DNA of 64,000 nucleotides from Candidatus Woesearchaeota archaeon (lineage in GTDB: Archaea; Nanobdellota; Nanobdellia; Woesearchaeales; 21-14-0-10-32-9). A program made the position numbers and the translations under genes. The notes beneath the pieces were generated by a model. It was not told the origin of the DNA. It searched no databases and saw only the letters and a program-made list of their open reading frames with translations. Positions 6,663 through 14,631 of the stretch are shown piece by piece (position 1 is the first letter of the stretch; the number at the start of each line of letters is the position of its first letter). The DNA lies in NCBI GenBank assembly GCA_020854775.1, contig JAHKLZ010000002.1:1-64000 (forward strand), read 5' to 3'.

Positions 6663-7973
6663 ATGAATGATATAATTATTGGCAGAGATTCTAGTGATAG
6701 AAAAAAATTTGGTGATAAAGGCATTATTCTTCTTGGTAAGCACTACGTGAAGATGGGTAGGACTACTTCTTTGTCTAATCGTGTTTTTATGGATGTTACG
6801 CGTAGTCACGTCATTTTTATTTGTGGTAAGCGTGGTGGTGGTAAGTCTTATACGTTAGGTGTTATCGCGGAGGGTGTTTCTGATTTGCCTGAGGAAGTTA
6901 AGCAGAATGTTTCTATTATTTTGTTGGATACTATGGGTGTTTATTGGACTATGAAGTATCCTAATAAGCAAGATAAGGATTTGTTAGAGGAGTGGGGTTT
7001 AGAACCTAAGGGTTTGGATGTTAAGATTTTTACGCCCACTGGTTTTTTTGATACTTTTAGGGAGAAGAATATTCCTACTGATTTTCCTTTTTCTATTCAG
7101 CCTTCTGAGTTGAATGGTGGTGATTGGATTACTACTTTTGGTATTAAGCCTGAGGATCATGTTGGTGTTTTGATTGAGCGTATAATTTATGAATTAAAAG
7201 AGATAGGTAATAATTATAGTGTTAAAGATATTATTAAGCGCATCGATGATGATAAGGATTCTGATCCTGTTACTAAGAGTGCGGCGAAGAATCGTTTCTT
7301 GTCTGCGGATAAGTGGGGTTTGTTTGATGAGCGCGGTACGCCTTTGTCTAAGTTGGCTATGGCTGGTCAAGTAACTGTTCTTGATTTGTCTTGTTATGCT
7401 ACTATGTCTGGTTCTTGGAATATTAAGAACTTGGTTGTTGGTCTTATTGCTGATAAGTTATTCGTGCAGAGGATGGTTGCGCGTAAGGATGAGGAATTCG
7501 TTGAGTTGCATAAAGCTATGAATCCTTATTCTGATGATTATAAGGAGAAGCAAGAGGAGCCTTTGGTTTGGTTAGTGATTGATGAGGCTCATGAGTTTCT
7601 GCCTAAGGATGAGAAGACTCTTGCTACTGATCCTTTGATTACGATTCTTAGGGAGGGTCGTCAGCCTGGTATTTCTTTGATTCTTGCTACTCAGCAACCT
7701 GGTAAGATTCATACGGATGTTATGACTCAGTCTGACACGGTTCTTGCTCATAGGATTACTGCTAAGCTTGATACTGAGGCTCTTGGTACTTTGATGCAGA
7801 GTTATATGCGTACTGGTTTAGTGGGTGAGTTGGATGATTTGCCTAGGGAGAAGGGTGCCGCGGTTATTTTTGATGATACTAACGAGAAATTATATCCTAT
7901 GAGGGTTAGGCCTAGGTTTACTTGGCATGGGGGTAGTTCGCCTATTGCGATTCATTCTAAGAAGGAGGATTGA
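6663..7973 (+). CDS. HerA-family ATPase (FtsK/HerA clade)
   Basis: A 436-aa cytoplasmic ATPase. Walker A is GKRGGGKS (55-62), Walker B is LVIDEAH (304-310), and the sensor-like LATQQPGKI follows at about 341-349. The N-terminal strand-rich segment (RTTSLSNRVFMDVTRSHV) corresponds to the HAS-barrel region of HerA proteins, here reduced. HerA pumps DNA during end resection together with NurA and Mre11-Rad50; none of these is next to it, so a role in repair versus another translocation process is open. It shares a compact group of + strand genes with a 51-aa ORF and a COG1325-like RNA-binding protein that follow at very short spacing. It differs clearly from the membrane-bound ATPase at 50-53.7 kb. 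Confidence 0.85.
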   Translation: MNDIIIGRDSSDRKKFGDKGIILLGKHYVKMGRTTSLSNRVFMDVTRSHVIFICGKRGGGKSYTLGVIAEGVSDLPEEVKQNVSIILLDTMGVYWTMKYPNKQDKDLLEEWGLEPKGLDVKIFTPTGFFDTFREKNIPTDFPFSIQPSELNGGDWITTFGIKPEDHVGVLIERIIYELKEIGNNYSVKDIIKRIDDDKDSDPVTKSAAKNRFLSADKWGLFDERGTPLSKLAMAGQVTVLDLSCYATMSGSWNIKNLVVGLIADKLFVQRMVARKDEEFVELHKAMNPYSDDYKEKQEEPLVWLVIDEAHEFLPKDEKTLATDPLITILREGRQPGISLILATQQPGKIHTDVMTQSDTVLAHRITAKLDTEALGTLMQSYMRTGLVGELDDLPREKGAAVIFDDTNEKLYPMRVRPRFTWHGGSSPIAIHSKKED

Positions 7974-7979
7974 TTATTC

Positions 7980-8135
7980 GTGGGTGAAGTTGTTGATAAG
8001 AAGGATGTTGTTTTGATGAAGCAATGTATTGATGATGCTAAGCTTATTGTTTTTGAGAAGCGTTTATTGGAGTCTCAGTCTTCTGTTGTTAGTATCGCTG
8101 TTGCTCTTTTTGAGTCTAGGAGTAGGGGTAAGTAA
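7980..8135 (+). CDS. Small conserved-looking ORF (51 aa) in the HerA operon
   Basis: GTG start at 7980, preceded at good spacing by GGAGG at the 3' end of the HerA-like gene. The stop TAA (8133-8135) abuts the TTG start of the next gene, so all three are probably co-translated. The product is mostly helical (residues 9-50), with a small hydrophobic patch VVSIAVALF near the C-terminus. No family recognised. Its T/G-ending codons match the neighbouring + strand genes, which supports its being a real gene. Confidence 0.6.
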   Translation: MGEVVDKKDVVLMKQCIDDAKLIVFEKRLLESQSSVVSIAVALFESRSRGK

Positions 8136-8585
8136 TTGAGATTGATTAATAATTTCGTTGTTAGGGTTTTTTGTAAGTCTGGGGAGGATGAACAACTAAT
8201 TAAGGAAGGTCTTCTTAGGGTTGCTGGTTTTAGTTTTGAGGATTTGGAGCGTGAGAAACTAGTTATTTCTAGGTGTGTCGCTAAAGGTTTTGATGATAAA
8301 ATTATTATTTTTGAGTTGTTTTTGCAGAAGCCTAGGCATTTGGGTGTTGCTTTGAATAATTTGGTTAATAATTTGTCTGTTAAGGATAAGGGTTTTTTGT
8401 GTGCTCAAGATAATAGGTTAGATGATAATCTTGATTTTTATTTGAGGTTGTTAAAACCTGGGATTCTCGAAGATTTTTTTGAATTAACCGATTCTGGTGA
8501 TTGTTTTCATGTAAAATTTAATGTTGCTTCGTTTCCTAAAAACAAGGTTGTTGCTAAGCAAAACATTAATAAGCTTTTTTCTTAA
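8136..8585 (+). CDS. Putative COG1325 (DUF54)-like RNA-binding protein
   Basis: A 149-aa protein with alternating strands and helices. The central LDFYLRLLKPG stretch followed by FELTDSGDCFHVKFNVASFP resembles the archaeal RNA-binding protein family COG1325, which is often linked with exosome and ribosome genes; the match is from memory of the pattern and is moderate. The TTG start follows the stop of the 51-aa ORF directly. If correct, it would bind RNA in the cytoplasm. Alternative: a small unrelated alpha-beta protein. Confidence 0.5.
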   Translation: MRLINNFVVRVFCKSGEDEQLIKEGLLRVAGFSFEDLEREKLVISRCVAKGFDDKIIIFELFLQKPRHLGVALNNLVNNLSVKDKGFLCAQDNRLDDNLDFYLRLLKPGILEDFFELTDSGDCFHVKFNVASFPKNKVVAKQNINKLFS

Positions 8586-8597
8586 TTCTTTTTTTTT

Positions 8598-9212
8598 ATG
8601 ATTGGTTCAAATAAGAATTTTGTTCATGTTTTGTTTGTTGAGTACTTAGTTTTGTTTTCTATTATTTTTATTCCTGTTTATACTTTGTTGTTTGGTTTGA
8701 AGAAGTCGCCTTTTGAGTATACGCTTAGTATGATTGGTAATTGGTATGGTTTTCAGAAGTCTTTTATTATTTGGGGTGTTATCACTGCTGTTTTGTTGTT
8801 TTTTGTTATAATTCACATTTTTAGGAGAACTAAGTTTCAGAATAAGAAAGCGTATAGGTTTCTGTATTTTTCTGCTATTTTTTTGATTTTAACTGTTTTT
8901 GTTCCTACTATTCATGATGAACCTATTCCTAAGGAGTTGAGAAGTTTAGATTTTAATATTCACGCTGTTTTAGGTGTTTTATTCGCTGTTTTTCTTATTG
9001 TTTCTTTGTTGTTGTTTTCTAAGTATTTATCTTTGGTTGATAAGGAGTTGTCTGTTAAGTCTTTTCGTTTGATTTTGTTTTGTGTTGGTGGTTCTGTTTT
9101 TACTCTTACTGTTTTTGGTATGACTGGTATTTTTGAATTATTCTTTTTTATTTCTTTATCTGTTTTTCTTTTGATTATTAATAAGGATTTGAAATCTCAT
9201 AGAAAAGTTTAA
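8598..9212 (+). CDS. Six-segment integral membrane protein (DUF998-like)
   Basis: A 204-aa protein with about six hydrophobic segments (roughly 12-32, 55-75, 90-106, 121-141, 157-175, 177-195) and short loops, the size and layout of DUF998-type membrane proteins. No catalytic motif is evident. A GNWYGF segment follows the first hairpin. It starts 13 bases after the COG1325-like gene, so it may belong to the same transcript. Function unknown. Confidence 0.6.
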   Translation: MIGSNKNFVHVLFVEYLVLFSIIFIPVYTLLFGLKKSPFEYTLSMIGNWYGFQKSFIIWGVITAVLLFFVIIHIFRRTKFQNKKAYRFLYFSAIFLILTVFVPTIHDEPIPKELRSLDFNIHAVLGVLFAVFLIVSLLLFSKYLSLVDKELSVKSFRLILFCVGGSVFTLTVFGMTGIFELFFFISLSVFLLIINKDLKSHRKV

Positions 9213-9253
9213 ATATGGTTGAATAAGTCATTTTTTTTGGGGGGGTTTTAATA

Positions 9254-11017
9254 GTGAATAAGAAATTACTGTTGTCTTTTTTGATTTTGATGATTTTGTT
9301 TTCTTCTGTTGTATTTGCTGCTCCTCAAGTAATTGTTAATTCTGCTGATTGGCGCGATGTTTATTCTGGTTTGCTTTATGCTCGTCTTGATGGTAAGCAA
9401 GGTCATTTCTTGACTAGTACTAGGCACGCGTCTATTATTCTTGGTAGTATTTCTCGTGCTTCTGAGAGCATCGAAGTTTTTACGTCTAGGAATAATCCTT
9501 ATATTGCTAATTATCAGCCTATTCTTGTTAATGAGGGTTTTCAGAATATTCAAGAGTTCAGGGTTAGGAGTGGTAACTTAGAGATTCTTGATTTGCTTCC
9601 TAGTGTTGATAAGTTCATAATTGTTGATGATTCTTATGGTTATAATGCTATCTCTGTTGCTCCTTTGGCTTCTCTTGGTCGTTATTATGTGTTGTTTTCT
9701 AATCGTAATAATGTTAATCAAATAGTTAATGTTTTAGAGGATAGGAATGTTCGTGAATTAATTATTTATGGTCAAGTGGATAGGTCTTTAAGGTCTTCTT
9801 TAGAAGTTTATGATCCTTTAATTATTAATACTGGTGATAGGTTTGATAATAACATTATTTTGGTTGAGAAGTATCAAGAGGTTTATCGTAGCATTCATGG
9901 TCAGTCTAGGCGCCAAGTGATTCTTACTAATGGGGAGTTCATAGAGTCTAGTATTATGAGTGGTGCTGATCCTGTTTTGTTTATTGGCTTTGCTAACGTG
10001 CCTGATCAAGTTAGGAGTTATATTTCTAGGAGCGAATTAGAGGTTGGTACGCTTATTGGTAATGAGTTGATTGGCGCGGCTACTTTTATTAGGCGTCAAA
10101 CTGGTCTTAGTGTTTTCGTTAAGTTTGGTCAGGGTGCTCGTGTTCCTGAGGGCGCGATTGCGCAAGTTGAGGATCTTGATAGGTTTCCTATTCCTAGGTA
10201 TGATTTGAATCTTGGTATTGTCGTCGCGGTTGTTAATACTGCTACTAATAATTTAGAGGTTACTTATAGGAATTTTGCGCCTGTTTCTACTTATTTTTTA
10301 CCTATTAGTATGCGCGTCACTGATGGTCAGAGTTCTAGTATTGTTGATATAATTGATGTTATTCCTACGTTTATTGATGGTAATGATTTTAAGACTGTTA
10401 TTTATCCTTTGCTTGATGGTGATGGTGAGCGTATTGATTTGTTTGGTGATAATAAGTCTTTAGAGCTTAGCGTGATTTATGGTGAGTCTCCTAAGGCGTT
10501 GGAGCAGACTCTTGAAACCGTTGTTCCTCTTTCTGAGATAAGTGTTATTGATGGTGCTGAGTTGGATATTGTTGATGTTTCTTTTAGTGCTAGGAATAGC
10601 CGATTCTTGATTAAGGTTAGGAACATAGGTGATGTTGATGTTTATGCTACTGCTGAAATTGTGGAGTTGATAGTTGATGGTGAATCTCTTATTTTTGGTA
10701 CTGATCAAATTATTAGTTTAAGGCCTGGTAAATCAGGAACTATTAGTGTTGATACAACGATGGAGGAAGAAGATATTCCTTTTAATGAGAAGATTCGCGT
10801 TAAGGTTCTTTATGGTGAGCGTGAGAATTCTTTGATTAAAGTCAAGGAAGGATTGTTTGACTTCAAGTATGAATCTGTTGATTTGATGTTAATAATCTTG
10901 ATAATACTAATAATTTTGTTACTTCTTTTATTCTTCATCACGAAGAAATGCAAGCATTGTAAGAAGAAGAATCCTTATTTTAGGAAGAAGTGCAAGAAGT
11001 GTGGGCACAAATTATAA
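9254..11017 (+). CDS. Secreted membrane-anchored protein with cytoplasmic zinc ribbon
   Basis: A 587-aa protein with a Sec signal peptide (1-22, ending VVFAAP). The first 300 residues alternate strands and helices, with segments like VDKFIIVDDSYGYNAISVAPLA and VRELIIYGQVD that recall cell-wall-binding repeat 2 proteins. Residues about 320-520 are beta-rich Ig-like. A single membrane segment (543-563) is followed by a short C-terminal tail with a four-cysteine zinc ribbon (CKHCKK and CKKCGH). The topology is outside domain, one membrane crossing, inside zinc ribbon, which could relay contact to the cytoplasm. GTG start at 9254 after a G-rich ribosome-binding site. TATA-like TTTAAATATGG overlaps the end of the previous gene. 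Confidence 0.7.
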   Translation: MNKKLLLSFLILMILFSSVVFAAPQVIVNSADWRDVYSGLLYARLDGKQGHFLTSTRHASIILGSISRASESIEVFTSRNNPYIANYQPILVNEGFQNIQEFRVRSGNLEILDLLPSVDKFIIVDDSYGYNAISVAPLASLGRYYVLFSNRNNVNQIVNVLEDRNVRELIIYGQVDRSLRSSLEVYDPLIINTGDRFDNNIILVEKYQEVYRSIHGQSRRQVILTNGEFIESSIMSGADPVLFIGFANVPDQVRSYISRSELEVGTLIGNELIGAATFIRRQTGLSVFVKFGQGARVPEGAIAQVEDLDRFPIPRYDLNLGIVVAVVNTATNNLEVTYRNFAPVSTYFLPISMRVTDGQSSSIVDIIDVIPTFIDGNDFKTVIYPLLDGDGERIDLFGDNKSLELSVIYGESPKALEQTLETVVPLSEISVIDGAELDIVDVSFSARNSRFLIKVRNIGDVDVYATAEIVELIVDGESLIFGTDQIISLRPGKSGTISVDTTMEEEDIPFNEKIRVKVLYGERENSLIKVKEGLFDFKYESVDLMLIILIILIILLLLLFFITKKCKHCKKKNPYFRKKCKKCGHKL

Positions 11018-11048
11018 TTTTTTTTCTTTTTTTTGTGGTGATTAAAAA

Positions 11049-11537
11049 ATGAAGGGTAATTTTTGGAATAGTGGTTCGTTTAGGTTCGGGTTTAGTTTTG
11101 GATTAGTTTCTGGTATTCTTACTACTCTTGGTTTAATGGTTGGTTTGAATGCGAGTACGGGTTCTGCTGTGGCGGTTATTGGTGGCGTGATTATTATCGC
11201 GGTCGCGGATTCTTTATCTGATTCTCTTAGTATTCACATTTCTAAGGAGTCCGAAGTTAGAAGTGATTCTAAGGCGTGGAAGATTTCTTTGTTTACTTTT
11301 TTGTCTAAGATGTTTTTTTCTTCTTTGTTTGTTGTTCCTTTGCTTTTGTTTAGTTTAAATCTGGCTGTTCTTGTTAGTGTTGGGTTGGGTTTGTTTTTGT
11401 TGGGTGTTCTTAGTTATTTTTTGGCTTTGGAACAAAGAGAGAATCCTTTGAAAGTCATTTTTCAGCACTGGGTTTTAGCTTTTGTTGTTATTATTTCAAC
11501 TCATTTCTTAGGGTTGTGGATTAAGCTTCTGTTTTGA
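11049..11537 (+). CDS. VIT/CCC1-like metal transporter
   Basis: A 162-aa integral membrane protein with about four to five hydrophobic segments. The first, GFSFGLVSGILTTLGLMVGL, followed by VADSLSDSLSIHISKES, matches the conserved start of the VIT1/CCC1 family, which exports or stores iron and manganese; the AD-x2-SDSLSxHxS motif corresponds to the metal-binding helix 1-2 region. It is shorter than the usual 230-250 aa because the cytoplasmic metal-binding helix bundle is missing, as in several archaeal versions. It stands 31 bases behind the zinc-ribbon protein gene. Confidence 0.72.
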   Translation: MKGNFWNSGSFRFGFSFGLVSGILTTLGLMVGLNASTGSAVAVIGGVIIIAVADSLSDSLSIHISKESEVRSDSKAWKISLFTFLSKMFFSSLFVVPLLLFSLNLAVLVSVGLGLFLLGVLSYFLALEQRENPLKVIFQHWVLAFVVIISTHFLGLWIKLLF

Positions 11538-11562
11538 TTTTTTTCTTTTTTTACACAAAACA

Positions 11563-11598
11563 ATGTAAGTAAATATGTAAGTAAATTTATAAGTAAAG
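11563..11598 (+). repeat. Three 12-bp direct repeats upstream of the AbrB-like gene
   Basis: ATGTAAGTAAAT occurs twice in tandem (11563-11574, 11575-11586) and once more in altered form, TTATAAGTAAAG (11587-11598). The array touches the TATA box TATTTATAT (about 11600-11608), so a protein bound here would control transcription of the small AbrB-like gene and the surface genes behind it. Roughly one helical turn separates the copies. Confidence 0.65.
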
Positions 11599-11640
11599 TA
11601 TTTATATGGGTTTTGTTCTTTTGTTGTTTGTGATGTATTT

Positions 11641-11805
11641 TTGAAATTTAAACGTAAGCTTTATACTAGGGGTCATTCTTTTGAAACTACGATTCCTAAG
11701 CCTTTACTTTTTGAATTGGATTTAGACAAAAAGCAAAATGTCGTATTCAAATTTGATTCTAAGGCTAAGAAGTGGTACATAGACTTTGAGGAGGGTGATG
11801 ATTAA
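11641..11805 (+). CDS. Small SpoVT/AbrB-like DNA-binding protein
   Basis: A 54-aa reading frame from TTG at 11641 to TAA at 11803-11805. The sequence KLYTRGHSFETTIPKPLLF, then a short helix and a strand FKFDSKAKKWYIDFEE, fits the swapped-hairpin AbrB fold (the T-TIPK motif is the classic one). TTG is preceded by GTGAT at suitable spacing, and no ATG exists in frame. Its stop overlaps the ATG of the next gene (TAATG), so it is co-translated with a surface protein. It likely acts as autoregulator through the three 12-bp repeats upstream. Confidence 0.7.
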   Translation: MKFKRKLYTRGHSFETTIPKPLLFELDLDKKQNVVFKFDSKAKKWYIDFEEGDD

Positions 11806-12497
11806 TGTTGAAGATGCGCGCTCTTGTTAGTTTGTTGGCTGTCGTCGTGGTTTTGTTTCTTGGTTTTTTGTCTTTTTTTATTTCTTCTGAATTAGTTGAG
11901 ACTTTTACTGGTTTGACTACTGTTGCTAGGGTTAGGATTTTGGAGTTGTCTCCTGAGACTTGTTCTGTTTTTTTGGATGATGGTTTAAACGTGGTTTCGT
12001 TTCCTTGTGAGACTGGGGTGAAAAATTTTTCTTCTGCTTTGTCTGATGTGAATAATGTTTCTTTGAATTTTGAGTACATTTTTTATTTTAATCCTCTTAA
12101 TAATGTTGATCCTTGGAATAGTTTTAATCCTAGTTTGCCTAATTGGACGATTCAGACTAGTTCTACTTCTTTTGATAGGCGTAGAGGTTACTTTGTTTAC
12201 ATGAATGAACCTGGTACTTATTTCGCGGAGGGTTTGCGTTTTAATACTTCTACTATGAATCTTCGTTCTGGTTGGAATCTTGTGGGTTATCCTTCTGAAA
12301 CGGAGCTTGAAATAGTTGATGCTTTGAGTTCTATTTCTGATTATTATGTTAGTGTTCATTCGTTTCAATTAGTTAATGGTTCTTATTCGTGGTTGCATCA
12401 TTTTAAAGAAGGTAATAGTTCTTTGGATTATTTTGTTCCTGGTTATGGTTATTGGATTTATGTTAATCAAAATGTTGATTGGGTGGTGACTTGGTGA
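11805..12497 (+). CDS. Membrane-anchored surface protein with GWNLVGYP modules
   Basis: A 230-aa protein with an N-terminal signal/anchor (about 4-27) and an outer part of two similar beta modules. The first begins GLNVVSFPCE (about residue 62) and the second GWNLVGYPSE (about residue 157), each ending with an aromatic turn, GYFVYMN or GYWIYVN. The same module pair ends the 1901-aa protein at 32-37.8 kb, so this is a small relative of that surface protein. Possible N-glycosylation sites (NxS/T) are frequent. Its 3' end overlaps the next gene (GTGA). Confidence 0.7.
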   Translation: MLKMRALVSLLAVVVVLFLGFLSFFISSELVETFTGLTTVARVRILELSPETCSVFLDDGLNVVSFPCETGVKNFSSALSDVNNVSLNFEYIFYFNPLNNVDPWNSFNPSLPNWTIQTSSTSFDRRRGYFVYMNEPGTYFAEGLRFNTSTMNLRSGWNLVGYPSETELEIVDALSSISDYYVSVHSFQLVNGSYSWLHHFKEGNSSLDYFVPGYGYWIYVNQNVDWVVTW

Positions 12498-14284
12498 GTT
12501 TTATTTTTCGTAGAGGATTACTTGTTTATTTGGTTTTAGTAATTTTGTTATCTTCTTTCGTTGTTAGTCATCCGCCTTTGCCTATGGAGCTTTATGGCGC
12601 GGCTAAGCTTTTTAATGTCCCTGTTAATCCTGGCATGGTTATTCAAGCTGTTGATTCTCAAGGGGATGTTTGTGGTAGTTTTTCTGTTGTTAATTATGGT
12701 TTTTTTGGTACTATGTCTTGTTTGGGCGAGAATACTTCTCCTTCTGTGAGTGGTGCGTATCCTGGTGAATTAATAAGGTTTAGAGTTGGTGGTTTTCCTG
12801 CGTCTGTTCTTTTTAATAATTCTGTTGAGGGTATTGGTACTTTGCATTGGGAAAGTGGCAAATTTCAAGGATTGATATTGGTCGCGCCTCCTCTTATTTG
12901 TGGTGATGGTTTTTGTGATTCGTATGAAAATTGTAATACTTGTCCTGAGGATTGTGGTGAGTGTCCTGCGCCTCCACCTCCTTCTAGTTCTCCTGGCGCG
13001 TCTGATCCTTCTGATTCTCCGACGCCTGATTTTCCTGGTTTTGATCCTGGCGCGCCTGCTTTTGGTCCTGATACTCCTGGATTTGGTCCTGATATAGTTG
13101 AAGAAGATGAGTTAATTGATGATTGTGTTGAGTCTTGGAGTTGTGGTGATTGGGGTCTTTGTCTTCCTTCAGGTATTCAGTACAGGGATTGTGTTGATGT
13201 TAATCAATGTGGTACGGATGATGATAAGCCTGAAACGGAGAGGTTTTGTGATTATGATGCTGAAGCGATTTTGCCTCCTGACTTAATTGATAGGCCTAGG
13301 ATAGAGGAGCCAGGTGTTGTTGCGCGTTGTGATTTGCGTCTTCCTTTTTTTAGTGTGGAATCTTTGTTTTTCTTGGTTCTTTTTGCTATTATTGTTCTTG
13401 TTCCTTTATTTTTTCTCAAGGCTGAGAAGAGTAGTATTAAGAAAAAGAAGCTTGAGGAAACTGAGGAGTTGTTGGCTATTTTTCATGCTGAGCACAAAGT
13501 TTATACTTTTTTGATTATTGCTTCTGTTCTCTCTGTTATTGTTTATTTGTATCATTATTTTTTCTTTTTGTGCAAAGACGTTTATTATAATAATTTGTGG
13601 TTGCTTTTTGTTTTTGTTTTGATTTCTCCTATTGTTATTAATGTTTTTTTGGCTTTTTTGAAGTATTCTGAGCGTGAAAAATTGTTAAAGATTAGTTTGC
13701 TTAATAATACGCATTATAAGCATTTGTTGCTTTTGTCTAGGTTACAAAAGGAAGAAATTGCTAGGTCTGAAGCTGAGATTTCTAATCAGATTTATGCTTT
13801 GAACAGCAGGAATGAGTTTGGTGATTTGTTGTCTAGTGTGAAGGAAATTAAGAAGATTTATGATGATTTATTGCGTCTTTATGATTTGTATATTGATGGC
13901 AAGGATTCTTTGAAGACTGAGAAGGATTTGTTGAATCAGATTAAAGATCTTGATAAGAATGCTGATTTTATTAAGGCTGTTGAGAGTCATCCTGAGCTTT
14001 CTTCTTTGAAGGATAATATTTCTCTTCTTTATTCTGCTTTTGAGTCTAAGCAAGAATTAGATGTGCGTATTCATGCTTTTGAGGATGCTCTTAAGCATCC
14101 TGAGAAGGAGGATGTTTCTGCGGATGGTTCGGTTCCTGTGTTGTCTGATAATGAATCAAGTGAGGAATCAAAAAAGGAATCAAGTAAAGAATCAGGCAAG
14201 GAATTGAGTGATGGATCAAGTGAAGAATCTGGTGATGAAGCTAAAAGTGATGAGTCTAAGAAGCAGGATGGTTCTTCTAGTTAA
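12494..14284 (+). CDS. Surface protein with cysteine-rich and TSP1-like modules, three membrane segments and a coiled-coil tail
   Basis: Start GTG at 12494 overlaps the upstream stop (GTGA); about 596 aa. A signal peptide (1-26) leads to an outer part with a carboxypeptidase-regulatory-like beta domain, a cysteine-rich knot CGDGFCDSYENCNTCPEDCG (about 135-155), a Pro/Gly-rich linker, and a thrombospondin-1-like module (SWSCGDWGLC to ERFCDY, about 209-254). Three hydrophobic segments follow (about 286-309, 336-360, 368-391). The rest, inside the cell, is a coiled coil (about 395-540) and an acidic, Ser-rich tail. The cysteine knot and TSP1-like modules are common in DPANN surface proteins. The tail probably docks with cytoplasmic partners. 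Confidence 0.72.
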   Translation: MSFIFRRGLLVYLVLVILLSSFVVSHPPLPMELYGAAKLFNVPVNPGMVIQAVDSQGDVCGSFSVVNYGFFGTMSCLGENTSPSVSGAYPGELIRFRVGGFPASVLFNNSVEGIGTLHWESGKFQGLILVAPPLICGDGFCDSYENCNTCPEDCGECPAPPPPSSSPGASDPSDSPTPDFPGFDPGAPAFGPDTPGFGPDIVEEDELIDDCVESWSCGDWGLCLPSGIQYRDCVDVNQCGTDDDKPETERFCDYDAEAILPPDLIDRPRIEEPGVVARCDLRLPFFSVESLFFLVLFAIIVLVPLFFLKAEKSSIKKKKLEETEELLAIFHAEHKVYTFLIIASVLSVIVYLYHYFFFLCKDVYYNNLWLLFVFVLISPIVINVFLAFLKYSEREKLLKISLLNNTHYKHLLLLSRLQKEEIARSEAEISNQIYALNSRNEFGDLLSSVKEIKKIYDDLLRLYDLYIDGKDSLKTEKDLLNQIKDLDKNADFIKAVESHPELSSLKDNISLLYSAFESKQELDVRIHAFEDALKHPEKEDVSADGSVPVLSDNESSEESKKESSKESGKELSDGSSEESGDEAKSDESKKQDGSSS

Positions 14285-14308
14285 TTTTTTTCTTTTTTTC
14301 TTTTTTTA
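14285..14308 (+). terminator. T-rich transcription terminator
   Basis: Three runs of six to seven T broken by single C follow the TAA at 14282-14284 directly. Archaeal RNA polymerase terminates at such T tracts without a hairpin, and the next promoter lies about 45 bases further on. Confidence 0.5.
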
Positions 14309-14322
14309 AAAAAAGAACCTGC

Positions 14323-14419
14323 TAGCAAATTAGCAAAATATTTTTATATCGAAATATTTATATATAATGATAGCTATTATTTTTTTTATTATTTATAAAT
14401 AATTTAGAGAATAGCAACA
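14323..14419 (+). promoter_or_regulatory. Promoter and TAGC-type repeats upstream of the RHH gene at 14442
   Basis: TAGCAAAT and TAGCAAAA stand in tandem (14323-14338). ATAGCTAT, a palindrome inside a longer near-palindrome (about 14367-14382), and TAGCAACA (14412-14419) follow. Two TATA candidates lie between (ATTTATATATAA about 14357-14368 and ATTTATAAATAA about 14391-14402). Spaced short motifs of this type are the usual operators of RHH proteins, so the downstream RHH protein may control itself and the large membrane protein behind it. Confidence 0.5.
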
Positions 14420-14441
14420 ATTTAGGATTTGATGGTTATTA

Positions 14442-14630
14442 ATGGCAAGAAAACAGCTTAACATAAGATTAGATGAAGAAATACATACTAAAGCTAAAAT
14501 AATTGCTATTCTTAAGGGTTCTACGCTTAATGATTTCATAGAGAAAGCTATTCTAGAAGCGTTAAAAAAAGAAAATTCTGATGTTATTTCATCTCAAAGT
14601 ATTGGTTCAAAAAAGAAAGGTAAAGGATAA
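14442..14630 (+). CDS. Ribbon-helix-helix DNA-binding protein
   Basis: A 62-aa protein. The strand QLNIRLDEEIH and helices TKAKIIAILKG and TLNDFIEKAILEALKKE form a textbook RHH domain; a basic Lys/Gly tail ends the protein. Its stop is one base before the ATG of the 933-aa membrane protein, so the two are co-translated and probably co-regulated. TAGC repeats upstream are a likely operator. Confidence 0.8.
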   Translation: MARKQLNIRLDEEIHTKAKIIAILKGSTLNDFIEKAILEALKKENSDVISSQSIGSKKKGKG

Positions 14631-14631
14631 A

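Noticed and set aside
11765-12079. Minus-strand open frame of 104 codons
   Set aside because: It overlaps two plus-strand genes with signal peptide, proper starts and coupled stops; its translation has no recognisable feature.
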